From positions 1,505,422 to 1,569,421 of the forward strand of contig CM035354.1 in NCBI GenBank assembly GCA_020137815.1: DNA of 64,000 nt, given 5' to 3'. Shown here in pieces: positions 1 to 13,000 of this stretch. The notes beneath the pieces are model-generated. The model worked only from the letters and a program-made list of their open reading frames with translations. It was not told the DNA's origin and searched no databases. The translations under genes and the position numbers were made by a program. The stretch's first letter is position 1, and every line of letters starts with the position of its first letter. Source of the DNA: Hormiphora californensis (Eukaryota; Ctenophora; Tentaculata; Cydippida; Pleurobrachiidae).

Positions 1-12
1 GTTGATCTACCG

Positions 13-64
13 AACCCCCACATTGGTGACATGGACAGTGTCCATGTTCACCAATGTGGGGGTC
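13..64. repeat. Short perfect hairpin
   Basis: A near-perfect palindrome with arms of about 24 bases (ACCCCCACATTGGTGA and its complement) around a minimal loop. It is probably the remnant of a very small foldback MITE. It touches the window edge, so a longer element cannot be excluded. Confidence 0.6.
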
Positions 65-536
65 CATTAGACACATGTGAGAGATCAGCGAGAATTTAAG
101 TGGCAACATGGTTCCAAACCCTCACATAGCCACACAAGAAACAACTTGTCGATTGTGAAACGGTTCATTTGGCCCGGGTCATATCAGTAGTTTTACATCG
201 CAGAAAGATGACATCCTTCTTATTATGTATATTTCTCCGATTGGTCACGTGATGTCACGAAGAAATAAGATCGGCGCCATCAGACAGCTTATATTGTTCA
301 GACGGTTCATTATGAATGAACAATGTCACATTTCAATTCAAAGAATTGAACCCATTGTATCTCAGCGATAAATTGGTCTTTTGAGAGCGAGGAAAAAGAC
401 AAAATGCACAAAGGGCTATTTTCTACTACATACATACCTACAAATTAATATTGTCAAATTCTGGTTCGGTCCACTCTCACTTTGATAGCACTATATAGAT
501 TGAAAACCTTCCTTCCAGTTGCAGTTTCACTGATGA

Positions 537-593
537 ATAGTGTCTGACTGTGGTTCGGAAACCCCCTACTGCACGGAGACCACAGTCAGACCC
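537..593. repeat. MITE family F, end-to-end fragment
   Basis: Contains the F-family terminal sequence GTGTCTGACTGTGGT followed within 40 bases by its inverted complement. It looks like a solo pair of termini with the body deleted. Longer relatives are at 11615-11896, 18454-18784 and 60445-60640. Confidence 0.6.
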
Positions 594-1194
594 TACTGAT
601 GAATCTGGGCTTGGGGTGAAAACAAAAACTGACAGATAGCCCAGGACTCAATTCGTACAAACTCGATAATATTGTGCCAAGAAAGCTGTTATTAATCATT
701 ATTTTAGGGGAAACTCTAGCTGGATGAATTATATTACATGTGTAGTATGTAGTAAATTATCGGTAGCCTGAAGCCGTTCTATCAACTGCAGCTTTCCTTG
801 TACAGCTTGACCACCACATACACATATTCACTCAAGCTGTTATTTATATAATAATAACCCCAGAAATGATATTATAATAACAGTTTCTTAGCCGATATTA
901 CCTTCAGGCATTGTTCATTAATTCATTCCTTTTGGAGAAGATTGGGTCACAGGTTACTCGATAATAATACAGGTGGTAGAACCAAAATTAATTTTCCCAC
1001 GTTCAAATAGGTTCAAAGCAAATGTCTCCAGAACGTTTTAGAGCATACTCTCGACAACCCGGGCTTATCGTCGCCAAAGGGTTAATAAACACTGCCTGAA
1101 TGAATTTCACCTTGAAGATAATAATGATGTTATTTTGACTATTTTTATCCAACTCTAATGATTATAATACCATTCCATCTGCAGTATATCGGTA

Positions 1195-1365
1195 CAGTCG
1201 GACCCCGATTTAGGGACACCCTCGGGGGAAAGGCTCTTGTCCACTAAATCGGGGTGTCCACTAAATCGGGGTCAAATAATGTTAATTTCCTATATCGGGG
1301 GAAAAAATCCTGTCCCTAAATCGGGGTGCCACTAAATCGGGGGCCCCTAAATCGGGGTCCGACTG
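1195..1365. mobile_element. MITE family P (pogo/Tc1-like ends, TA target)
   Basis: Begins CAGTCGGACCCCGATTTA and ends with the inverted complement, directly flanked by TA on both sides. The interior is made of repeats of the phrase 'TAAATCGGGGT'. A CAGT start and TA duplication are typical of mariner/pogo-type non-autonomous elements. Other copies lie at 7419-8281, 12224-12456 and 41769-41940, with diverged ones near 19830, 25659 and 33247. Confidence 0.75.
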
Positions 1366-1652
1366 TACTATTATTCACATGTACTGCTAGTGCAGTAGCA
1401 GTAGCAGTATAGTACTAATACTACCCTACAGTGACTGTATGAAGATAGGTGCAGCTACAGAGTGGCCGCTATTTCGAATCGGTAAGTGATAATTCATAGC
1501 AAGCTCTCTCGACATTTATGTCAGCACTCACTCAAGAAGTTTCCTGTCTCCTACCTTTATAACTCTCCTCCTCCCAGTGTTTCTCCTCCTCCGAGAGTGT
1601 TTCACGTTACTTCGGAATTGCGTTTTCTTTGTAGCTGCATGCAGTGTGCTTG

Positions 1653-1765
1653 GTGACCTATAATGTGTGCAAGATGGAAGTCGCGAAATGAAGAGGTGCA
1701 GCAATGGTACGGTACCTTTGCTGCACCTATATTCATTTCGCGACTTCCATCTTGCACCATTATGT
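1653..1765. repeat. Palindromic hairpin element
   Basis: Arms of roughly 50 bases (GTGCAAGATGGAAGTCGCGA and its complement) surround a short centre. The three open frames over this stretch are read-throughs of the palindrome on both strands and are not genes. Confidence 0.7.
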
Positions 1766-2555
1766 GTGAATCCATATTTGTATTCCACATGTATATTTAT
1801 TTCAAATACTATAAAATCTCTTGTTCTCTTCGGGAGGGAGGGTCGAACAAGGCAAAAAATCTCATTCAGGAGAATGTTTTGTGGAATTTTTCAAAGCAGA
1901 TTTTTTCGACCTATGCATTATAGCTTGGACAATATGTTTTGACACCTCGAGTATAATATGCCCTTCGTATGCAAGCTAATGCATAATGCGGCTTCAAAGT
2001 GTCAACCTCTTCTGTCATATACTTTGACTCAAAGCCCTATATAAACTTCTTCTCTTCTAGTATCTGGTGCGTCGATTGTTGTTGACTATCGTTGTTATGT
2101 TAGCTACGTTAACCTCTTCCCCCAAGCATCCCGGTAAATCGGGGTTTCAAACTTTGACTCAAGTCAAGTTGAGGCAATTTCTGTCTCAAGTTTTACATTC
2201 ATTTGGTTTTGCATACATATTTGTATTATTGGTCATTGTGGGTTATAAATCTCATTAGTTTACTATCTACCCAGTTTCCACGCCGTTGTATGTCTGAAGT
2301 GCCAAATCCAGAAGACAGTTCATACATTGCTCACATAATATACATAACTAGATTAACCAAACCAAATCCTGAGCTGTTAGAAGCTGTTATAGTCTACAGT
2401 ATTAGTAAGACTAATGAACTGCTATATATATATCCCGGCAACACGAATATAATCCACGCATAATATACTATCAACTCTATAATAACTCTGAATAGCATAG
2501 CTCCCCTATAGCGTATTATAATAGCCCTATGATATCCATAGTCCACCCTACTATT

Positions 2556-2664
2556 CAGGAACCGACCGAATCAGGAAATACTGGTCCCTGATTGGCTGAT
2601 AACGAGTCACGTGACCTAAATAACGTGTTCTGATTGGTTGTTTACTTGGTTCGGTCGGTTCCTG
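2556..2664. repeat. Small inverted-repeat element
   Basis: Inverted ends CAGGAACCGACCGA and TCGGTCGGTTCCTG enclose about 80 bases. It has the size and form of a MITE. No second copy was seen in the window. Confidence 0.55.
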
Positions 2665-4037
2665 CCACTATCATAGCAACACAAACAAAGCTAGGACCGG
2701 GATGCAGATCACAGGAATATTATATATCGATAATTTGCACAGTGTAATTGATTTATTAGGAGCTAGGCCCAATGTTTGTATGGGACAATATATATCTCTT
2801 GAAGCTATTATTATATGATCTCGCCCCCTTCCTTTGTCTACCCGCTCTTCGCAGCTTTGCTTATATATTGTGAGCCTGGATCATCACATCAGCTCAAAGT
2901 GCGTGGTTAATTGTTGTGTGGCCTGGATAGGACAAAGCCACCAAAGAGTGGAACATTGTTGAATTCATTGGACCATATTGTTGAATGACCCCTTCACTCC
3001 TTCTATAGTGGCCGGGGGGTAGGGGGTGTTCTACACATGTGTCCACTATACAACTCATGATACAACTCATGTGTTCATTCTTTGATCCTAGCTTTGTAAA
3101 CAGTAGTATCGATTGGTGTACCATCACATACACATGTGTAATACTCAGTAATATAACTCAGTGAGTTTATTACTCACACTAGGCGCATGACGATTCAGTA
3201 GTATAGCCGCAGATTGTCCTGGACCGGCAGCGTATACTTAGCATATATAGGAGACGAATTCATAAAAAACGATTCTCTAAAACCAATAACGGAGTGTGTG
3301 ACTACGATCTCGCACAATGTGTGACTTTGATCTCGCCCCCATATGTCTATGCCACTATGATATTAAATAGTATCGATTTAAGTAAAATGCAACTCACTAC
3401 TATATGCGAATGATTCTGAATAACTTGTTATCTCTAAATGCTTCCCGAGAATTCTCTTGGTGTGTTATCTATCAAAGAGTGATTTGGTAAATAAATATAA
3501 GGGGGTTACAAAGAGCTAGAGCAAAGATCTTTGCTTAATAAGATGACAATATGTGCCTATAATACTCGATCTATACTAGATCTGCACTAGTTCAGATCTA
3601 GTATACGCAGCTGCTAAAGGTAACAATTGTCGCATTTTTCAAACATATTATAACTCACCTATATAAAAACAGCTGTGGGCACAATGCGAACTAAATGAGG
3701 CGTGATTGACGAGGGCTGCATAATTTAGAGGTACATACTTTAGTACTACTAGTAGTAGTTACTATATGTAGCTACTATATAGAGCGGACTTGATTGTACT
3801 GCGATGCTTCTATAATACTAACACATTCACTACAACTGTTTCAATAAACGTGGGACTTGTCACCCCAATTGTGTATTTACAGAACTCGACTCATACAGTT
3901 CACTGTCATCCTCAATAAATAGTTTTACGTTGTAGTTGATGAAAGTTAGTCAATGGATAATGACTTTAATAATTGTTAAATATAATAAATATTTTACCCC
4001 ATAGATCTATAGAGACTAATATATCATCAGTGGAAAT

Positions 4038-7000
4038 ATGGCTGATCCATGTTGTGCACGATGTGGTAAAGCGGCTCAGTTAGCGCCTTGTTACCAAAGA
4101 GAGGATACCCTGGAACAGTACCATTATCAGTGCATCATGATATCCATACAACTTGAGAAACCTTTTGCTCTGGAACAATCCACGCCTTTTGAGAGGTAGG
4201 TCTTCTGGAACAATCCACACCCTTCGAGAGGTAGGTCTTCTGGAACAATCCACACCTTTTGAGAGGTAGGTCTTCTGGAACAATCCACACCCTTCGAGAG
4301 GTAGGTCTTCTGGAACAATCCACGCCTTTTGAGAGGTAGGTCTTCTGGAACAATCCACACCCTTCGAGAGGTAGGTCTTCTGGAACAATCCACGCCCTTC
4401 GAGAGGTAGGTCTTCTGGAACAATCCACACCCTTCGAGAGGTAGGTCTTCTGGAACAATCTACACCTTTTGAGAGGTAGGTCTTCTGGAACAATCCACAC
4501 CCTTCGAGAGGTAGGTCTTCTGGAACAATCCACACCTTTTGAGAGGTAGGTCTTCTGGAACAATCCACACCCTTCGAGAGGTAGGTCTTCTGGAACAATC
4601 CACACCTTTTGAGAGGTAGGTCTTCTGGAACAATCCACACCCTTCGAGAGGTAGGTCTTCTGGAACAATCCACACCCTTTGAGAGGTAGGTCTTCTGGAA
4701 CAATCCACACCCTTCGAGAGGTAGGTCTTCTGGAACAATCCACACCCTTCAAGAGGTAGGTCTTCTGGAACAATCCACACCCTTCGAGAGGTAGGTCTTC
4801 TGGAACAATCCACACCCTTTGAGAGGTAGATCTTCTGGAACAATCCACACCTTTTGAGAGGTAGGTCTTCTGGAACAATCCACACCCTTCGAGAGGTAGA
4901 TCTTCTGGAACAATCCACACCTTTTGAGAGGTAGGTCTTCTGGAACAATCCACACCCTTCGAGAGGTAGGTCTTCTGGAACAATCCACACCCTTTGAGAG
5001 GTAGGTCTTCTGGAACAATCCACACCCTTCGAGAGGTAGGTCTTCTGGAACAATCCACACCCTTCAAGAGGTAGGTCTTCTGGAACAATCCACACCCTTC
5101 GAGAGGTAGGTCTTCTGGAACAATCCACACCCTTTGAGAGGTAGATCTTCTGGAACAATCCACACCTTTTGAGAGGTAGGTCTTCTGGAACAATCCACAC
5201 CCTTCGAGAGGTAGATCTTCTGGAACAATCCACACCTTTTGAGAGGTAGGTCTTCTGGAACAATCCACACCCTTCGAGAGGTAGGTCTTCTGGAACAATC
5301 CACGCCCTTCGAGAGGTAGGTCTTCTGGAACAATCTACACCTTTTGAGAGGTAGGTCTTCTGGAACAATCCACACCCTTCAAGAGGTAGGTCTTCTGGAA
5401 CAATCCACACCCTTCGAGAGGTAGGTCTTCTGGAACAATCCACACCCTTCGAGAGGTAGGTCTTCTGGAACAATCCACACCTTTTGAGAGGTAGGTCTTC
5501 TGGAACAATCCACACCCTTCGAGAGGTAGGTCTTCTGGAACAATCCACACCCTTCGAGAGGTAGGTCTTCTGGAACAATCCACACCCTTTGAGAGGTAGG
5601 TCTTCTGGAACAATCCACACCCTTCGAGAGGTAGGTCTTCTGGAACAATCCACACCCTTCAAGAGGTAGGTCTTCTGGAACAATCCACACCCTTCGAGAG
5701 GTAGGTCTTCTGGAACAATCCACACCCTTTGAGAGGTAGATCTTCTGGAACAATCCACACCTTTTGAGAGGTAGGTCTTCTGGAACAATCCACACCCTTC
5801 GAGAGGTAGATCTTCTGGAACAATCCACACCTTTTGAGAGGTAGGTCTTCTGGAACAATCCACACCCTTCGAGAGGTAGGTCTTCTGGAACAATCCACAC
5901 CCTTCGAGAGGTAGGTCTTCTGGAACAATCCACACCCTTCGAGAGGTAGGTCTTCTGGAACAATCCACACCCTTCGAGAGGTAGGTCTTCTGGAACAATC
6001 CACACCCTTCGAGAGGTAGGTCTTCTGGAACAATCCACACCTTTTGAGAGGTATGAATTTACGATTTTTGGGCGTAGGACAATCATGGGGAAGATAGTTG
6101 TACTTGAATCTTTATAGGTTCATGTCACGGCTATTTACCACTAAGACCTCAAATCTCAGGACTCAGTGACGGCTATTCCCTGAGATTTCAGGGAGATTTT
6201 CAGCCAAGAACAGCCCTGAGAACTTAAGTTTCAGGGGTAATAAACCGTGACCTGAATTTGAGCTCCTGCAGTCACAACCTTTTCCCCATAAAGAGGTTTT
6301 TAAGTTGGTGGGTGCGAGATCATTATAAATCACGCAGCGACTAAATATTCAGTAGTTGCGCACACGAAGTATTTAGTAAATACTTCGTGTGCTATTTAGT
6401 AAATACTTCGTGTACTATTTACTATTTACTTTAGTGATTTTATAATGGTATCAAGACGTGGTGATGTATGACTTTGTATGGTTAATGCCATTATAAACAC
6501 AGCGTGATCTCCATCACGCTCTGTGAGCATTTGATTCAATGGTTTGGTGAGACAAAATTCTGCGGATGATTTATTCATCATCAATGGTGCAGATCAATCT
6601 ACATGATTCAAGGGGTAAAATTCAGGGATATAAATACTGCATTATTATGCGTTCAACTTGATTATGATCAATCTACAGTCCGCAGAATTTTGTTATTGAT
6701 TGAATAGCTCGACAGAGGTTGAGTCACGTGACACTGTGTATGAACAATTCAACTCAGAGGTTGATCGCAGTACAATTCCGTAATAAATATGAAGCTCGGC
6801 CCGAATTTATAGAGTACTCAACTCTATAACATTGCAAGTATTTTATATACCTAAATTTAGAATAATATTAAGAATATACTCCATTATCCCGATTCTATTA
6901 TCTCTCTCTTTTATAGGCTTGGAAAGTTTGAGAAGATAGTGCTAGGGGAACACAACAAGCTCCGAGCACAACACAACTCCCCCGCTCTACGGTGGAGTGC

Positions 7001-10000
7001 ACGATGCGAGGAACACGCTCGGAAATGGTAAGGTACACGACAAAACAAAGGGATATTTTGGGTACAAAGTTTTGGGCAGGGATTCCGGCCAGCTGGGAAT
7101 TACCCCCTATTTTATGCAAGAGAGGCGCATTGAGGGTCTATTAAAGTGTGATGGGGTTCGTTGTACCATGTATCCAAGTAGTTAAGCGTCTGAGACATGT
7201 CTCGTCAAAAGATTTCAAGATAACAATTTAACTATCTGCAGTCTGTACCCATGTCCCAATGGACATGGCCATCCAAGTAGTAAAAAGACACCACCACTCT
7301 GTCTGAGCATTGGCCTGACAGCCACCACTCAACTTTTTATGCACCTAGACAGTCCATAATAAAAAAGCTCCCACGTTTTATTTAATTAACTAGACAGTCC
7401 ATAATAAAAAAGCTACTACAGTCGGACCCCGATTTAGTGGCATCCTCGGGGGAAAAAAATCCTGCCACTAAATCGGGGTGCCACTAAATCGAGGTGAGCC
7501 ATATTTGGCCCATAAAAACCTATTTTATGCCCAAAATGCTATACTAAAACTAAAGACACCTCTAACTGTTATATGCAATGTTCATGTATTGTTGACATGA
7601 TCATTTCTGATTAGAAATAGAAAACTATAAAATAATTTTTTCAAAAAATTGTGAACAATTTTCTAAGTTATACCGGCCCGTCCGATTTGTGTTTCGAATC
7701 GGTGCAGCTTACTGGATATCCTGTCGCTAATTAGCGGGTTCGAAACGAACCGATACGTGATACCATGCCGAATTGGGGCACCCTAAGCAGGTGAGGAAGT
7801 ATCAAAATTTCAAAATAACTTTTTCTCTCAAAATTTATGGGGAGCACCGATCAAAGCATTGGCAATCTTACTATAAAATTTTGCAAAAAAAAGTTTTAAA
7901 ATTTTTAAAGGTATACCAGCCACGTCCGAATCCTTTTTCGAATCGGTGCATCTTATGGCATGTCCTGCTACTAATTAGACGGTTCGGGACGAATCGAAAC
8001 GTGATCCCCATCGAATCGAAATTTTGACGCTAATTGGTGAACCTGTGATTCAATGGCCCCATGGGTATCACGTATCGGTTCGTTCCGAACCGTCTAATTA
8101 GCAGCAGGACATGCGATAAGATTCACTGATTCGAAAAACGATTCGGACGTGGCTGGTGTTTCTTTGAAAAATTTTCAAAAAAATTTCACAAAAAAATTCA
8201 AAAAAATTTTTGGGGGAAAAAAATCCTGCCACTAAATCGGGGTGCCACTAAATCGGGGGCCACTAAATCGGGGTCCGACTGTACTTTTTATTCAACAAGT
8301 TCATGTGTTGCCACGTTAGATATGAGTCTCATTATCAATAAGTTGATGTAATAAATAGGGACAAATTGAGACTCGTTGATTTTTATTTCAGGAATAACTC
8401 GACGTTTCGCCGTTCGACGGCATCATCAGGATAATCTATAAATGAAGTTAGCATGGGTAGTCACGACCATACTTTCACCCCTACTCAAGCACGTCCCCTC
8501 ACATCTATCTAACATTCATGATCATCTTACCACCCTCCATAACTTACCACCCACCCAACTCCACGACATGTCATTCTTTTCAGCTGACGTAGTCTCACTA
8601 TACACCAATATCAACATACAGGCGAGTGTGAAGTCAGTGATCGAATTCTCTCTTGAACACTGGGAGGAGTTGGATACCTGGGGGATCTCTGCCACAGACA
8701 TACACCGGATGTTGGATTTTGTCATGGAGAACTCGTTCTTTGTGTACAATAGTAGGCTATACCAACAACTAGTCGGACTGTTTATGGGTTGTAAACCATC
8801 CCCCTTGGCAGCCATCATCCGTGTGTACATGTATGAAAGATCTAGTATATACCTCGACCTCCACCTCACATTCTACGGGAGATACGTTGACGATACCGGA
8901 GCGTTTGCCAGATCCAAAGTAGAAGCTGAAGCAATGGTGGCGAGTATAGCAGCAGAGGACCCCGACCAACTTCTACAGTGGGAAGTGGATTATCCAGAGA
9001 AAGGAGATTGGGTTCCGTTTTTGGATGCTGAGATACGTGTTTCTGATGAGAGTATCATCGAACATAGATACTTCCGGAAACCTCAGAAGAAACCTATCAC
9101 ACTCCATGCTAACAGTCATCACCCGGAAACTGTGAAACTCCAGACTATCAGGAGTTTCTACCGAACAGCAGATACATGTTCATCGAATGCCTATCCACCA
9201 GGATCACTCGAGAAACATTGTTGACAAGCTGTTGATGAACAACGGATACCCGAATCCTAGAGAACTGTCTGAACAACGCCTTATGAAGATAAACACATCA
9301 CGCGATCACTCAACAGTACTCAAACTTCCATACATCAGTGAATCATTCACCCAATTCGTCACATCATTTATCACCTCTCACAACCTCCCTATTCGCACTG
9401 TATTCACCCCAGGAACCAAGTTACGGAACTTGTTCTGTAAATCACGACCATATGATAGGCCCCATTGTCACCTCACTAACTGCCTCATATGCCCCCTCAT
9501 AAACCACTCTACCCTAGATTGTACAGTTAAAGGCGTTGTATATAAAATTGAGTGTAAATTATGTAAACAGATTTATGTAGGAGAGACAGCACGACCGTGT
9601 CGTGAGAGATTCAAAGAACATAGATTGGCAGCAATATCGCCCAATACCTATCCTAATGAAGCTCTCGCGACACACTATTCAACTATTCATGACGGAGAAC
9701 CTCCTGATCTAGAATTCAATATACTGGAAACTGGGCTTGACCAACCAGTGAGAAGGAAGGTGATGGAGGCAATCCATATTAAACTATTAATGCCTACTAT
9801 TAACAAGAGAGAAGAAGGTGATACGATTGAACAGTTTATTATCTAGTCAGTACAATGTTCAGTTCCTAGTTTTTGCGTGTGTGTATATTTTGTATAGATC
9901 ATATTTCGTGTATTTCGTCTATTTTTACTAATATGTGACCCATTTCATTTATAGATTATCCTGATGATGCCGTCGAACGGCGAAACGTCGAGTTATTCCT

Positions 10001-13000
10001 GAAATAAAATCAACGAGTCTCAATTTGTCCCTATTTATTACATCAACTTTTTATTCAACTAGACAGTCCATGATATAAAAGATCTACTACTTTTTATTTA
10101 ACTACATAACATCATGGTTTATTATTCTCCAGGGTCAAGCACCTACTAGAGCTCAACGAGGACAGAGGACTTCTCTCCAGCTCCAACACGATAGATACCA
10201 AGGCATGGGAGAAAACCTTTATCTACAGGTAATTGTTTAGTTTCTAACCCCACACGGAGGGAGAGAGTGTGTCGAACAGGGCAAGTAATATATTGTCTTT
10301 GTAATGAGAATATGTGCATATAGTTTGAATCTTTGAATCTATAATCATACTACTTACTAAGCAAATTGTGTGACAGAGATCACCTAGCAACTACACTTGC
10401 ACGTGCAATTATTAGAGCGACCTGGAGAGATCTCTCCCGGTTGCAGTTGGGTACCAAGGGGAAATTCAATTCTGCACGTGCATTTACATCTGTCCTTATG
10501 TCTAGCTCTTCCACCCCAAGCGCTATTCGACAACGGTTATATGGGTCCGAAGATCTGCTGCTGTCAGAGAGCAGGCTAGAGAATATGACAGATTACGCCA
10601 ACGTGTTCAAGCGAGCCAATCAACCACTGAGGATAGCTTTAGCCAACGTCGCCCAAGGGTGATTACTCCAGTCGAATATAGAAATCTCCGAATCGGCTAC
10701 ATAGCGGTCAAGTTTTCACGTGCTGAGTTTCTGGAACAGCACTGCACCTCCATGACATTGATCTCTTAAATTCGGACCTTGACATTGTCAGGAAGCCCAG
10801 AGCGTACAACAACATGAGTAGGGAGAAAGTGAGAGATAGGCTAGGAACGGATGGTGCAGGTGATGTCAGCGTTCCCTAATCAAGCTACCATTTCCCCGAA
10901 ATTCGCCCGTAGGGCGAACGGGCCTACTAGTATATGTCTAACAGCATTTTCTAAAAGGCTCTAAAAAGCAATTAGAAGATTGAAACATTATGTTTTACAC
11001 GCAACATATACAATAAGGGTATACCCATTATACCATGATGGTTTCCTCCTCCCATCACTTATGAGAAACTGGGGGAATATACGTGCAGACACGCAAAGGT
11101 TGGTGAACAAGATTCTAATTTAGACTGATGCTGCAGATACTGCAGGGGAAAGAAGCTAGGCTTGCTGATCCCTCTTCTTATGAGATAACACGACGCGGCG
11201 TGAGCCAGATTCAGCAGAGAAAGCAAAACTTCAAACCAATCATCTGCCTTACTCAACAAACTAACTTTTCAAGAGCACGACAAGACTGTCGCGTGAATGC
11301 ATAAATATACTTGGGGGAGCTATCATTGAGGATGGTTTAAAGGTATATGTAACGCGTTGTGAGAGGGGTGAGAGGGGTGAGGGGGAGTGAGGGAGAGACG
11401 GAGAGAGAGAGAAAGAAACACAGACGGGGAGAGAAAGTGAGAGAGGGGAGAGGGTTGAGGGAGCGAGGGAGCAAGATGGAGCTTATAGAGAGAAAGAATC
11501 AAAGGGGAGAAAGACAGAAGGACAGAATTATTCTGAGAATATGTGAAAGAGTGGTGAATTTATTTATTTATTAAATTGAATGAACCTGAGGCATTTTTAG
11601 AAGTCTTCTTTTGGGCTGTGATCTAGAAACCCTCTGCTTTTCTGAACCCAGCTTTTCGAGACGAATCCAACGCAACCTGATTTAGCTTTCTATCGTATCG
11701 GAAAGTTCGGGCTTAAGGCCCTTCATTGTTGGTCATTGTTCGGTGTGTGACTGTGCGAGCCAATCAGAGGCCTTAAGCCCGATCTGTCCGATAAGATAGA
11801 AAGCTAAATCAGGTTGCGTTGGATTCGTAATCGTAATCGTAATTCGTAATCTTATTCAGAAAAGCTCCGGGGGTTTTCAGACCACAGTCAGACAAAGGAT
11901 CACGCAGTTGAAGAAAAACCATGATGGAGATGGTAATAATTAATGAATGCACAGGGAACAGGTGGAATATATATGTGGCAATCGGTAATGAATTACACCA
12001 GAGGGGCGAGCTAGAAAACAGGAGCTGATCGTAAAGCACTCAAGTATTAATTAGTAGTAGGAGAACACACCCTTAGTAGGGAAACATGCACATCTGATGG
12101 TGCGTGAATTCAGGCGTGATTTGTTGAGTAAAGGGCACTCAACAAGCTGCGTCATGATATAGTCGCGACTAGTCTGAGTGAAAAATATACGATACTACGT
12201 GTCTCACTTCTCTTTCACTACTACAGTCGGATTCCGATTTAGGGACACCCTCGGGGGAAAGGCTCTTGTCCACTAAATCGGGGTGTCCACTAAATCGGGG
12301 GCCCCTAAATCGGGGTCCGACTGTATATAAAAAAATGCGCCGAAAGTGTGAAAACAGGGTGTCCACTAAATCGGGGTCAAATAATGTTAATTTCCTATAT
12401 CGGGGGAAAAAAATCCTGTCCCTAAATCGGGGGGCCACTAAATCGGGGTCCGACTGTACTACTCTCCCCTTCTCTATCTTTCTCTCTCTTCACCCCATTG
12501 ATCCCTCTTTGACATTACAATAGTCTGACACTGCACCTCCTTTCAGTCATGTGTCGTCACTGGCCCATTCCCTCGTTGACATGCACCTTTCTATTTAGTC
12601 GTGTGGAAGTCACCGGCCCATTCCCTCGTTGACACTGCACCTTTCTATTTAGTCGTGTGAAAGTCAACTCCCCCTTCACCCCATTGATCCCTCGTGTTGA
12701 CATGCACCTTTCTATTTAGTCGTGTGGAAGTCAACTGAGTGTGGAGGAGGCTGCCACGAGAGTCACTCACAACTGGTACAGCGAGGAGGAGGACTATAAC
12801 TACTCCTCTAATCAGTACAGTGCTGAGTGTTCCCACTTTAGTCAACTCGTGTGGAAAGGTAAAATAGTGAACCCTTTCAGAAGGGGAACTGAAATCTTAT
12901 TTTCAATCACGTATACCAAGTTTCTTTCATGTACCAAACCTTTTAACTGCAATAAAATGTGTCATCTGAACTGTCTGGGAAGTTAGTTTTTACTCGCTAG

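Larger units (their letters stand above)
1..4037. other. Upstream region without a recognised gene
   Basis: No coding exon could be supported here. The stretch is AT-rich and holds several short inverted-repeat elements, listed separately, plus scraps of the 'AAATCGGGGT' repeat family near 2130. The open frames at 1528-1942 lie on a palindrome and those at 2067-2463 have no family resemblance. The promoter of the CAP gene starting at 4038 should lie at its right end, but I saw no convincing TATA box or initiator. Confidence 0.5.
8340..10049 (+). mobile_element. Penelope-like retroelement with inverted terminal repeats
   Basis: A reverse transcriptase frame and a GIY-YIG endonuclease frame lie between inverted terminal repeats of about 106 bases (8340-8446 and 9944-10049). 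Penelope-like elements are the eukaryotic retroelements that pair this type of RT with GIY-YIG. The coding part starts immediately inside the left repeat at an already conserved RT motif, so the N-terminal RT region is missing. It sits in intron 2 of the CAP gene. Confidence 0.85.

Noticed and set aside
4080-6086. Overlapping minus-strand open frames of 98-526 codons (GLFQKTYLSKGVDCSRRP-type repeats)
   Set aside because: They are translations of the 35-bp minisatellite in three frames; no start context and no family resemblance.
10366-10662. 98-codon frame as a captured gene in the Helitron
   Set aside because: The matching region of the second copy is frameshifted, and nothing resembles a known domain.
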